Part shown: positions 7,352 to 15,176 of the stretch, piece after piece
Layout: each line of letters begins with the position of its first letter
Position numbering within the stretch: position 1 is the stretch's first letter
Assembly (NCBI GenBank): GCA_039199225.1
Contig: JBCCSZ010000069.1
Coordinates: 1-27,828, forward strand
Source of the DNA: JBCCSZ01 sp039199225
GTDB lineage: Bacteria; Bacteroidota; Bacteroidia; Chitinophagales; Saprospiraceae
Direction of reading: 5' to 3'
Length of the DNA stretch: 27,828 nucleotides
Translations under genes and position numbers: made by a program
Notes under the pieces: generated by a model
Databases searched by the model: none
Seen by the model: only the letters and a program-made list of their open reading frames with translations
What the model was told of the DNA's origin: nothing

Positions 7352-8385
7352 AGAGCAAATTTTGTTTGCTGCGAGCGCAACAAGAGCCATAAAAAGAAAG
7401 GCGCTCCCACCAATGCTGTCAATATGCCGATGGGCAATTCCGCCGGTGCAACAATGGTTCTGGCCAAGGTATCAGCCAACACCAGAAAAACAGCGCCGAC
7501 AAGGGCCGAACCCTTCAATAGATATCGATAATCCGATCCCTTGAGCAAGCGCAAAAAATGTGGTATGACCAAACCAACAAAACCAATCATGCCGCTCATA
7601 GCAATACAAACGCCGATGATCAGAGCTGTTAGTAGAATGATGTTCGTTTTTACTTTTTCTACCGGAATACCTAGGTAGGCTGCCTCTGCTTCGCCCAATA
7701 AAATGGCATTTAAGGAACGAGCATAAGAGTAGAGTAATAATAACCCAATGCTGACAATGGGCGCCACTATAATCAACTGCATCCAACTGGCGCCACCAAA
7801 GCTGCCGAGACTCCAAAATGTTATGTCCCGCAATTGTTGATCGTCCGATAAATAAATGAATACGCCTGTTATCGCTGCGGCAAAGGCCGAAATGGCAATT
7901 CCTGCCAAGAGCATCGTCGTTACTTGTGTGCGTCCCTTGCGGCGAGATAAAAAGTATACCAGGTAGGTGGTTCCCAGGCCGCCGATAAAGGCAAAGATGG
8001 CAACAGATGCCTGCCGGAACAGCTCCGTAAAACCAGCTAATATGGAACCCATAAACACGATGGACAATACAGCGAATAACATAGCTCCACTGGTCACTCC
8101 GATTAGGGTCTGATCGGCCAAAGGATTGCGAAACAGCCCTTGAATGGCCGCACCGCAGACCGCTAAGCCAGCACCCGTAAAGGCTGCCAGCAGAATGCGT
8201 GGCAAGCGAATGTTCAGTATCAAATACTGGCCTTGCTCGGACCCCTGCCCGATGATGGAGGCAGCAACTTCGCCAGCAGACATAGCGTATGCTCCGAAGA
8301 ACAGGTTGGCAGCTAATGCGCAAACCAACAGTGCCGTGAGGCTCGGAAGTGATAGAAAAAGCTTTTTATTCATTAATAGTTTCAT
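7348..8385 (-). CDS. hmuU: Heme ABC importer permease HmuU (FecCD family)
   Basis: The 345-residue protein is hydrophobic throughout, with about ten predicted membrane segments, typical of FecCD/BtuC-like permeases. Family hallmarks include ILNIRLPRILLAAFTGAGLA near residue 60, the stretch FRNPLADQTLIGVTSGA after it, and GFVGLVIPHFLRLLKGSDYR in the C-terminal third, which holds the coupling-helix region contacting the ATPase. It forms the channel of a type II importer, probably as a dimer with two HmuV. It starts 10 bases after the hmuT stop and ends in a 4-base overlap with the hmuV GTG, so the three are one translational unit. An alternative start four codons later (MNKKLFLSLPS) is possible. 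Heme specificity comes from the gene context; the family also includes siderophore and cobalamin permeases. Confidence 0.93.
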   Translation of the reverse strand: MKLLMNKKLFLSLPSLTALLVCALAANLFFGAYAMSAGEVAASIIGQGSEQGQYLILNIRLPRILLAAFTGAGLAVCGAAIQGLFRNPLADQTLIGVTSGAMLFAVLSIVFMGSILAGFTELFRQASVAIFAFIGGLGTTYLVYFLSRRKGRTQVTTMLLAGIAISAFAAAITGVFIYLSDDQQLRDITFWSLGSFGGASWMQLIIVAPIVSIGLLLLYSYARSLNAILLGEAEAAYLGIPVEKVKTNIILLTALIIGVCIAMSGMIGFVGLVIPHFLRLLKGSDYRYLLKGSALVGAVFLVLADTLARTIVAPAELPIGILTALVGAPFFLWLLLRSQQTKFAL

Positions 8386-8395
8386 GAGAGATTCA

Positions 8396-9280
8396 TCAGT
8401 TGTCGTGAATCTTGTTTGCTAACTCCCGCGCAGCTTGACCTACTCTTGGCCCGAAAGCCGTCAGATAATGGCCATCCATAGCCACAATGCGGTCGTTTTG
8501 ATATGCCGGCGTTTGACTGATACCGGTAATTTGTGAAAGCCCTTCTTTCCCATCCAGGCTGGCCAAACCACTTTTGAACATCAAGATGACGTCCGGTGCG
8601 GCCTCAACCAATGCTTCAGGGGTCAGTGGCTTATAGTCGTCAAAGGAAGTAAGGGCATTTTGCCCTCCCGCTTTCTCGATGATGGCTTCAGCAGCTGTAT
8701 GCCGCCCTCCAACCATCAGTCTTCCCGCTCCTCTTGCATACAGAAATAATACGCGAGGCTTTTCGATCTGATTTGCCAGTTGCTCCGCAAGTGCCAAACT
8801 GTCTTTCGTTATCTGCGCCTGTATCTTCCCGATGGCTGCTTCATCACCCGCTAAATGTTCCCGGATAAAGGCCGCAGCCCGAAGTGAATTATCCAAAGTT
8901 TTGCTCGTCGGAACGCTTATCAATTGAATACCTGCCTCTGTCAGCTTAGACAGCCCCTTGGCACGCCCCATTTGTTCTGCCTCCAATAGAATGACATCGG
9001 GCTGGAGCGCAAGGACAGCCTCCATGTTTAGCTGACTGATGTGGCCCAAGCTGGGCAAAGATTGAACATCAGCAGGATAAGTACTGGTCACATCCCGTCC
9101 AACAAGCTGGTCTTTATGCCCCATCTCGCAAAGCAGCTCTGTCAAAAAACCACTGAGCGAAATAATCTTGGCAGGCGCCTCAGCTACTCCGCTTTCGGAG
9201 GAGGTCCTGTGTTCCCCTTGCTGGCACGAGAAGGCCAACAAAAGGAACAACAGGAGTGAGATGGATTTCACGAAAGACAA
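8396..9280 (-). CDS. hmuT: Heme-binding lipoprotein HmuT of the ABC importer
   Basis: The 294-residue protein starts with a lipoprotein signal peptide. A hydrophobic stretch ends in LLLAFSC, with the lipid-attachment Cys at residue 19. A class III (helical-backbone) binding-protein domain follows. Family features are IISLSGFLTELLCEMG after the linker, VLALQPDVILLEAEQMG, then the HmuT/ShuT-like RVLFLYARGAGRLMVGGRHT and GGQNALTSFDDYKPLTPEAL segments. The latter segments mark heme binders more than siderophore binders. It would sit in the periplasm anchored to a membrane, take heme from the outer-membrane step and pass it to HmuU. It lies 15 bases downstream of the hmuY-like gene and 10 bases upstream of hmuU. 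The heme-ligand Tyr cannot be assigned with certainty. Confidence 0.9.
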   Translation of the reverse strand: MSFVKSISLLLFLLLAFSCQQGEHRTSSESGVAEAPAKIISLSGFLTELLCEMGHKDQLVGRDVTSTYPADVQSLPSLGHISQLNMEAVLALQPDVILLEAEQMGRAKGLSKLTEAGIQLISVPTSKTLDNSLRAAAFIREHLAGDEAAIGKIQAQITKDSLALAEQLANQIEKPRVLFLYARGAGRLMVGGRHTAAEAIIEKAGGQNALTSFDDYKPLTPEALVEAAPDVILMFKSGLASLDGKEGLSQITGISQTPAYQNDRIVAMDGHYLTAFGPRVGQAARELANKIHDN

Positions 9281-9295
9281 TTTATTATTCGGCTT

Positions 9296-10573
9296 TTATT
9301 TGATGGAAAAAGTCTTGCTGAGGTGATCGTTACCAAACTGCAAACTAGCGTGGTAAACACCTGCTGGCAGATGGCTAACGTTCAAATCCAGTACGTGGAA
9401 GCCTTCCGTGTTATCGATGACACGAGTCGAAATCGTTTGCCCCAATGGATTGACTATTTGGAGTGTAGCCTGAGAGACCTTCGATTTCAAATCATAGGCG
9501 ATGTGAAGCTCATCGTGGGCAGGGTTGGGAAACAGATCAACTGATTCCGCATATTCATAGGTGTTATTGAGAGAGGTCGTTTGTGCAAGGAAAGTTTTTT
9601 CCAAGGTACTCACACCAGTGGAGGAACCTTCAAAGTCGATGAAGCGAATCTGCCAGATTGCTCCGGCCGCCGTTTTGACGAAATAGACCCGATCCATTGG
9701 CAAAGTCCACTGGAAAGTTCCCAAGTCAAAGCTCTTCCAGTCGTGACCGATGATGGTCAAAGTATCTGAGTAATCATTGACATAATCTTCGTGATCAACC
9801 GATAATGGCTGTACACCGTCGGCTTGAACTACGTCTACACCGACGCCAGAAAGTACACCTGTCAAAAGGTAATCAATCGTAACACCAGGGCCTGCGCTCA
9901 ATGGCGTCGTATAGCGGGTAAACACCATATCCCAGCTGTCAGGCTCCAAATCCTGAGCTTCTCCCTTCTCAAAGGAGTAGTAAGCCAGTGACTTACCTGC
10001 AAAGTCAGCTTTGACGATTGTTTCAGTTACTTCATTGCTGCCATCCAAATCCGCATAGCGGAAAGTGTAAACACCACTAATCAGAGATTGAATCTCCAAC
10101 TTCTTGAATTCATCCGTTCTCAATTTGATGATGAAAAGGCGGGTGCTATTCACTTGGTTGGAACGAGGGTCGTAGCTTCCCCAACCCAAATCCAATGGAT
10201 CGCCGTCTACCTTGACGTGGTTAAAAGCGCCCTCGGCCCAGGAAACCTCATCGTTGTAAATGCGAAGCATGCCTGCGGTATCGACTGTCGCAAAATCCGT
10301 ATCCAGGGCCTCAAAAAGAGCCACCTCTGGCAATGCGCCACTCATAGAGGAACCAACGCCCTCATTGACGAAAACGGAGAACGACTGTCCCTCGACACCA
10401 AAAGCAATGTCCCAGATCGTGTGATCGTAAGAAAGAGTCGATCCATCTTCTAAGTTGTAGTAAGTGTGCTGGTTGTAACCAGGCCCAATGGACACTTGCT
10501 CAGTGACCGTTGTTTGTGCGCTCATCATAAAGCACACAGAGAAAAGAAAGGTAAGTGTAAAGATTGTCTTCAT
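9296..10573 (-). CDS. hmuY: HmuY-family secreted heme-binding protein with T9SS sorting domain
   Basis: The start at 10573 (MKTIFTLTFLFSVCFMMSAQ) gives 425 residues. The frame is open 13 codons further, but those codons overlap the promoter box at 10610-10617. A signal peptide ends near SAQ. HmuY-like signatures occur twice: YYNLEDGSTLSYDHTIWDIA near residue 30, and LEPDSWDMVFTRYTTPLSAG near residue 215. Between them lie WGSYDPRSNQVNSTRLFIIK and the TFRYADLDGSNEVTE stretch, as in the HmuY family. The last 75 residues form a type A T9SS sorting domain (VDLFPNPAHDEL to LSKTFSIK). Porphyromonas HmuY is a lipoprotein that captures heme for the receptor HmuR. Here the lipid anchor is replaced by a T9SS tail, so it would be exported to the surface or released. 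It is the first gene of the hmu operon. Confidence 0.85.
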   Translation of the reverse strand: MKTIFTLTFLFSVCFMMSAQTTVTEQVSIGPGYNQHTYYNLEDGSTLSYDHTIWDIAFGVEGQSFSVFVNEGVGSSMSGALPEVALFEALDTDFATVDTAGMLRIYNDEVSWAEGAFNHVKVDGDPLDLGWGSYDPRSNQVNSTRLFIIKLRTDEFKKLEIQSLISGVYTFRYADLDGSNEVTETIVKADFAGKSLAYYSFEKGEAQDLEPDSWDMVFTRYTTPLSAGPGVTIDYLLTGVLSGVGVDVVQADGVQPLSVDHEDYVNDYSDTLTIIGHDWKSFDLGTFQWTLPMDRVYFVKTAAGAIWQIRFIDFEGSSTGVSTLEKTFLAQTTSLNNTYEYAESVDLFPNPAHDELHIAYDLKSKVSQATLQIVNPLGQTISTRVIDNTEGFHVLDLNVSHLPAGVYHASLQFGNDHLSKTFSIK

Positions 10574-10609
10574 TTTTTCAACATTATTTGTCCGTGAAAA
10601 GGAATAGCA

Positions 10610-10640
10610 CAAAACTATAATGTGAAGCTCTGAGACACAA
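10610..10640 (-). promoter_or_regulatory. Bacteroidota-type promoter of the hmu operon
   Basis: On the minus strand, TTG (10638-10640) is followed by a 20-base spacer and TAGTTTTG (10610-10617), an exact match to the -33 TTG and -7 TAnnTTTG elements of Bacteroidota primary sigma-factor promoters. Transcription would begin near 10603, giving a leader of about 30 bases before the hmuY ATG at 10573. This placement excludes the longer open frame as start. Confidence 0.75.
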
Positions 10641-10666
10641 GCTTATTTAGATCAATTCCAAATAAA

Positions 10667-10838
10667 TACCTAAATCTGGCTTTCTACTACCTAATAGCTA
10701 ATGAAAACGGAATACCTAATTGTAGGGTTTGTATACCTAATTATATGAAAAAACGCTAATATTAGAGGGAAAATAATACCTAATGGCTAAAAAAACGATT
10801 CTGGACCTCCTACTCGGAAATCCAGAATCGTACCTAAC
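10667..10838 (-). promoter_or_regulatory. Array of TACCTAAT repeats upstream of the hmu promoter
   Basis: Six copies of TACCTAA start at 10667, 10688, 10713, 10734, 10777 and 10831, all in the same orientation. Four of them (10688, 10713, 10734, 10777) extend to TACCTAAT. Step sizes are 21, 25, 21, 43 and 54 bases, so several are close to whole helical turns. Extra half-sites CTAAT occur at 10698 and in the palindrome CTAATATTAG (10756-10765). The array begins 27 bases upstream of the -33 element of the hmu promoter and ends in the gap before the M36 gene. It looks like a multi-site operator or activator array for iron or heme control; the regulator is not in the window. Confidence 0.6.
10789..10831 (-). 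terminator. Rho-independent terminator of the M36 peptidase gene
   Basis: A perfect 11-bp stem ACGATTCTGGA/TCCAGAATCGT (10795-10805 and 10821-10831) has a 15-base loop. On the minus strand the stem is followed by seven T residues (10789-10795 side). It lies about 32 bases after the peptidase stop. It is nested inside the repeat array upstream of the hmu promoter, so one spacer serves both functions. Confidence 0.9.
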
Positions 10839-10862
10839 CTGTATAGTAAAAAATGGATTGGT

Positions 10863-13800
10863 TTATTGAACAACCACCTTTTTGATGACTTTGGCGCCAT
10901 CTGTTTGGACTTGCAGGATGTATAGACCCTGTCCTAGACTGGACAAATCCAGTTCAAAGTTACCGTTCGAACGGTCTGTCTGTATGGTCTGCAACAGGCG
11001 ACCATCAATACCACTGATGCTGATGTTGGCCGGACCGTCGTTCAGCGCACGCAAACTCAGATTAACACGAGCTTTTGTTGGATTCGGAGCCACTACGACT
11101 TCTAGCTGGTTGCTGAGGTCATTGGTAGACGTAGACATTTCCTCGCCCAGAACGGCAGTACTGAAGGTTGTACAGACTTCTTCGTTGCCATCCGCCGTTA
11201 GGCAGGCTTGATTTGTAATCACATAGAAATCGTTGAAAAGGACTACCTCGTCTATGTACCAACCGTCTGCGCCGGAAGCACCATCTGTTGCAAAACGGAA
11301 GCGGAACAAAATCTCATTACCAGAGTAGCTGGCCAGATCAATAATTGTTTGAATGTAGCCGCCGCTCCGACCGTTGAATGCCTCTCGTCCACTGATGGCA
11401 CTGGCGGGATTAACTCTCAATTGACTGTTGTAGCCATTCTGAACCATGTTGTCGCCAAGATCATCCCAATTGGCACCGCCATCGGTAGAAATCTCCACGA
11501 CACCTCCATCCCAGTTGGCCTCTGTATCGTACAGATGCCAGAAAGAAAGAACAGGGTTGGCTCCTGTCAAATTAATGGGCTCCGCTGTTGCCAGGTATTG
11601 ATCAGATTCCGTCTCAATATCTTGTGCATACCAACTGAAGTCACCTGCGTAAACATTTGCATTATCTGCTGCCCAGAAAACATCGCCAACAGGACTTGCA
11701 ATATCCCAGACAGCAGGACCATCCTCTGCACCATCTTCAATGGCAGCCATTGAGAAAGGCGTTGCGGCAACTGTTACTTCGTAGGTGCAAATTACTTCTT
11801 CACCCACCAACATGGTTCCAATTGGAATTGTCAGGGCATTATTATTGTCAGCCGTAGTTCCGCCACAGCTGGCCGATCCATCAACATAGGTTGTACCGTC
11901 AGGCAGCTGATCTGTGACAATGACATTGCGCATGGTATCTTCTGTATCATTGCGCACTGTAATGGTATAAGCCAATGTCTGGCCAGCATCGACCGTGGCT
12001 TCTGCCGTCTTCTGGATTTTTAATGCCAAATCACAATTTTGAGGAATATCAAAAGACTCTTCTCCGCCGGGAGAAGCATCAACCCCGACACCTCTGCGTG
12101 CGAAAGTCTCCCAGATCAAACAACGGTGGATGCCTTCGTAATTCGCCTCATCTGCAGCCAAAATGGCATCCCGGGCATCGATAAAGGTTGGATCGCAAGC
12201 CTGTAACTTCAAGCCGTCCAGTACCAATTGCATGGTCTTATTGTTACCACCCTCACCATTGTATAAGTCATCGTCAAAACCATAAATGTCAACCATATTC
12301 CAATACAAATCCCAGATGATAACCGCGAATACAGAACCGACACCGTGGGGAACAGAGACACCATTGATGTCTTGGTAAGTATGTGGGTTAACACTCATAT
12401 TTCGGCTGTAGGGGAACGGACGAATACCGCCGCCCGTCGTTGGCTGACCGGTTGCATACGTTCCAATACCGCGACCTACTTCCCCTACGTCATCGGAAGT
12501 TGTCTGCATCACCAGTGCAAACCAATCGCTCCAACCCTCCCCGGCTTGCTCAAAGTTGGTCAAGCAACCGCCGGTAGAAGGACCACCCGTCAGGCGGTTG
12601 GAAATACCGTGGGTATATTCGTGAACGATGATACCATTGTCAAAGTCACTGTCAAAACCACGTGGACCAGGCAGTGGGATGGTCAATTCTACAGCTTTCA
12701 ACTCCACTTCGAGGTCTGGCAACGTCATTTTCATCACGTTACAATCGTTCAAGGAAACCATCACCGCAGGAATGGTCACTTGTCCACCATCGGTTCCAGG
12801 TCCCATTGGGAACAGGTTATCTTGGTTGTTGTTACAAATGATGACCGCGATGGCACCGGCATTCTGCGCGCGCAAGCACTTCACCCCAAATTGGCAATTC
12901 CCCCGGTCAATCATAGCAATATTTCCGCTGATCTCAGCACCGTTGACAAGTGGATCACAAGCATCTGTGACGGTCCCGTCATCATCACTGGCCAAAATAA
13001 CTTTGGAGCGGATGGCCATTTCGGGCAGTTCCCCACCAAAGGCAGCAGGAACCATCGCATATTGGGCGCTGATGCCGCCAGCAGTATCAACTACTCCCAA
13101 TTCGGGTGAACCAATGGTCGGTAGATTGTCTCTGGTCCAAGCATACATTTGCATTCTCCCCCGGTTGCCATCTGCCCCAGTAGCAAAGTTGGCATTGTTG
13201 GTACCACTGCCATCCAGGGCCTCGGCCCGTACATAATCGCCATCTACCCCACCGCGGTTGTAGTTGTTTTGCTGGAAATTACCAGAGGCTTCGTCAAAAC
13301 CATATTGGTACCACAAATCGTGCATAATGTTGTTCCAGTAAAATAAATTCACAGTGGCCGGTTCGACCTGCGTATAAGGAAGACCAGTTGAAAGGTCCAA
13401 TGGAAAATCAAACTCTAACAAGTCGCCACCGTCAGGCTCATCTCCTGCTGACTGGTTTCGGTTGAAAATATCGTGATAAGCGTGAACATTGTTTCCGCGA
13501 GTAATCGTATAGTCCGGCCCATCGTCCATCCCATCCACATCGTGCCAACCGAAGGGCGATGCCAGTGGGTTGGACGGATCAACCATCAAGGACCGACCGC
13601 CGTGATTTGGACTTTCCAGGGGTATTGGAAATACATTGTAGGAATTGGGTACCAGCAATTTATCTTCTTTGGCCGCATGCAAGTGCTTGTGGACTTTTGG
13701 ATTGCTAAAAGCCGTATAATGCCTATGCTCTTCGTGGCAAGACTCGTCCTGCCCGGGTCCGAAGTCGCAATGAATCACTTGATTGTCTTGTGAAAGAATC

Positions 13801-14405
13801 AAGCCCGTTTGAGCATCAATGCGAACATTCCACCAATTTTGAGCACTCAGTTCGTACAGCTCTACGCGCCAAGCGAGGCGGACGACCTTGTCTGCCAGAG
13901 GTTCGTATACTAAATCGACCTTTACAGGTTCGAGAGCGATGCCTCCTTTCTCAAAGACAAAGGTATGTCCGTTGATTTTTTCCTTCAATTGCGGCAATTC
14001 GCCAGGGATGTTGAAAAAACCCATCACTTTTGTCAATGCCTCTGCTGCTGAAAGTGTGGCTTCAGAAGAGCGAATCCTGTTGGATAAGTCCGATAAAAAC
14101 CGGTTTCCAACGTGGAGCACCCGTCCATTGGGCAGTACGTTGACGGTTGTGATGGCATTGCGGACATCGATGCCGTCGTACTGCTGGTTGAAGTAAAGGT
14201 GAGTCACACCGTTGTGTTTTGTGGTGTACTCATCCCGGAGACGATGAGCCGCAATATCGGCATCTGTGAGGTACCATTGCTTGCGATTCTCCTTTAGAAA
14301 GTCCAAAGCAACATCTAAGGGGGCTCTTTCCTGTGCGAAAAGGGTACTTGCTGAACATAGAAAGACAGCAAGAAAAAGAAAGTAAAAGGTAGACTTAACG
14401 TTCAT
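10863..14405 (-). CDS. Secreted M36 (fungalysin-type) metallopeptidase with PA and T9SS domains
   Basis: The product has 1180 residues. The domains in order are: signal peptide (MNVKSTFYFLFLAVFLCSAS to FAQ); FTP-type propeptide (about 30-200); M36 catalytic domain (about 290-790); and an inserted PA domain (about 465-555, GNIAMIDRGNCQFGVKCLRA). The zinc motif HEYTH lies near residue 595, with the third ligand in EGWSDW about 30 residues later. These are followed by a DUF11-like repeat (about 795-880, YTITVRNDTEDTMRNVIVTD), a MAM/jelly-roll-like domain (about 890-1060, with DLASYSGNEILFRFRF) and a C-terminal T9SS sorting domain (VVAPNPTKARVNLSL to KKVVVQ). It degrades proteins outside the cell after propeptide removal. 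It has its own terminator and is upstream of the heme locus on the same strand. Supplying heme by degrading hemoproteins is an attractive idea but only inferred from position. Confidence 0.93.
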   Translation of the reverse strand: MNVKSTFYFLFLAVFLCSASTLFAQERAPLDVALDFLKENRKQWYLTDADIAAHRLRDEYTTKHNGVTHLYFNQQYDGIDVRNAITTVNVLPNGRVLHVGNRFLSDLSNRIRSSEATLSAAEALTKVMGFFNIPGELPQLKEKINGHTFVFEKGGIALEPVKVDLVYEPLADKVVRLAWRVELYELSAQNWWNVRIDAQTGLILSQDNQVIHCDFGPGQDESCHEEHRHYTAFSNPKVHKHLHAAKEDKLLVPNSYNVFPIPLESPNHGGRSLMVDPSNPLASPFGWHDVDGMDDGPDYTITRGNNVHAYHDIFNRNQSAGDEPDGGDLLEFDFPLDLSTGLPYTQVEPATVNLFYWNNIMHDLWYQYGFDEASGNFQQNNYNRGGVDGDYVRAEALDGSGTNNANFATGADGNRGRMQMYAWTRDNLPTIGSPELGVVDTAGGISAQYAMVPAAFGGELPEMAIRSKVILASDDDGTVTDACDPLVNGAEISGNIAMIDRGNCQFGVKCLRAQNAGAIAVIICNNNQDNLFPMGPGTDGGQVTIPAVMVSLNDCNVMKMTLPDLEVELKAVELTIPLPGPRGFDSDFDNGIIVHEYTHGISNRLTGGPSTGGCLTNFEQAGEGWSDWFALVMQTTSDDVGEVGRGIGTYATGQPTTGGGIRPFPYSRNMSVNPHTYQDINGVSVPHGVGSVFAVIIWDLYWNMVDIYGFDDDLYNGEGGNNKTMQLVLDGLKLQACDPTFIDARDAILAADEANYEGIHRCLIWETFARRGVGVDASPGGEESFDIPQNCDLALKIQKTAEATVDAGQTLAYTITVRNDTEDTMRNVIVTDQLPDGTTYVDGSASCGGTTADNNNALTIPIGTMLVGEEVICTYEVTVAATPFSMAAIEDGAEDGPAVWDIASPVGDVFWAADNANVYAGDFSWYAQDIETESDQYLATAEPINLTGANPVLSFWHLYDTEANWDGGVVEISTDGGANWDDLGDNMVQNGYNSQLRVNPASAISGREAFNGRSGGYIQTIIDLASYSGNEILFRFRFATDGASGADGWYIDEVVLFNDFYVITNQACLTADGNEEVCTTFSTAVLGEEMSTSTNDLSNQLEVVVAPNPTKARVNLSLRALNDGPANISISGIDGRLLQTIQTDRSNGNFELDLSSLGQGLYILQVQTDGAKVIKKVVVQ

Positions 14406-14860
14406 TTTCTGTAGTTGTGTGGATCAAAATAATGCGTTTCACGAAACGGCAGAATAGCGAGTATGCACAAGCTACAGATAGTTAATGGAACCACCAAAAG
14501 AACCTGGAATTCTGTTACAAAGCCGACAATCGTTGGGGCATAAAAAGGACAGCCCGACCATTGTTTTGTCGAATCTTCGGATGAAAGCCGATGGAGGATT
14601 CATTATGTTGCTTAAAAATCGGGAGCGAAACAAAAAACATTAGCTGAAATCCAGCTGTGTAATCGCTTGAAAGAGATGGGCTAAAAATAAATTCCAGCAT
14701 CCTTTGGGATCTTGGATGCCGGAATTTGAATTCTGACTTCACGTTAAAAAAGACACATTAACGACTTGTTGCTCTTAGCCAATTTTGGGGAAGTCAGGCC
14801 GAAAACATCCGGCTTATTGAGAATCTTCAGCCCAGGAAAAGAGCATGCTTGTTTTCTCTT
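14406..14860. other. Intergenic region between M36 gene and GG-leader peptide gene
   Basis: The first part is upstream of the M36 gene on the minus strand and carries an inverted repeat CGTTTC-AC-GAAACG at 14435-14448. A weak -7-like TTATTTTG lies at 14425-14432 without a good TTG partner. The terminator hairpin described separately lies at 14689-14727. A 75-codon open frame (14742-14515, minus) covers that hairpin and shows no protein features, so I do not call it. Nothing else was recognised. Confidence 0.4.
14681..14727 (-). terminator. Terminator downstream of the GG-leader peptide gene
   Basis: AAATTCC-A-GCATCC pairs with GGATGC-C-GGAATTT (14689-14702 and 14714-14727) around an 11-base loop. 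On the minus strand it is followed by ATTTTTAG. The only minus-strand gene close upstream is the small peptide gene ending at 14861, so the hairpin supports that gene being transcribed as its own unit with a 3' UTR of about 130 bases. Confidence 0.6.
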
Positions 14861-15013
14861 TTAAAATTCGACGATGTCCGGAACGATGATGTCTGGGATC
14901 GCATCCTCTTCCTCATCTGTTTGTTGCTCCGTATTCGTCGTTCCTCCTCTAATTTTAGAAAGGTGTTTAGAGGAAACACCGTGTTTTGTGTACCCAAGTA
15001 ACTTTGATTTCAT
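14861..15013 (-). CDS. 50-residue peptide with double-glycine leader (putative RiPP/bacteriocin-type precursor)
   Basis: The minus strand from the ATG at 15013 to TAA at 14861 encodes 50 residues. The N-terminal half is basic (MKSKLLGYTKHGVSSKHLSK) and ends in KIRGG at residues 20-24. The remainder is strongly acidic (TTNTEQQTDEEEDAIPDIIV, then PDIVEF). The form LS-K-x-x-GG resembles the leader peptides of Bacteroidota ribosomal natural-product precursors and other peptides cut after GG by C39-type transporters. A -7-like TAATTTTG lies at 15033-15040 on the same strand, though without a well-placed TTG, and a terminator lies at 14681-14727. No processing enzyme or transporter is in the window, so export and modification are unproven. 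The core has no Cys, so it is not a lanthipeptide. It is divergent from the helical protein at 15177. Confidence 0.6.
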   Translation of the reverse strand: MKSKLLGYTKHGVSSKHLSKIRGGTTNTEQQTDEEEDAIPDIIVPDIVEF

Positions 15014-15176
15014 TTTAGTCGCTGTTTTCACTCAAAATTAATTTGAAATCAAGCCCCCGATTAGATCACTTTTTTGATAAAAAAAGAGTATTTTGAGAGC
15101 GCAAAACTCACCTATAGAGAGCCTATACAACTGATTGTCAAATACTTATTGAATTTTAGAAACCAAAGAAAGTCAT

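Noticed and set aside
11208..13236. Several long plus-strand frames (up to 254 codons) opposite the M36 peptidase gene
   Set aside because: They are antisense shadows of a gene with strong domain evidence; their translations show no family features.
14515..14742. 75-codon minus-strand frame near the GG-leader gene
   Set aside because: It spans the terminator hairpin at 14689-14727 and has no recognisable protein features.
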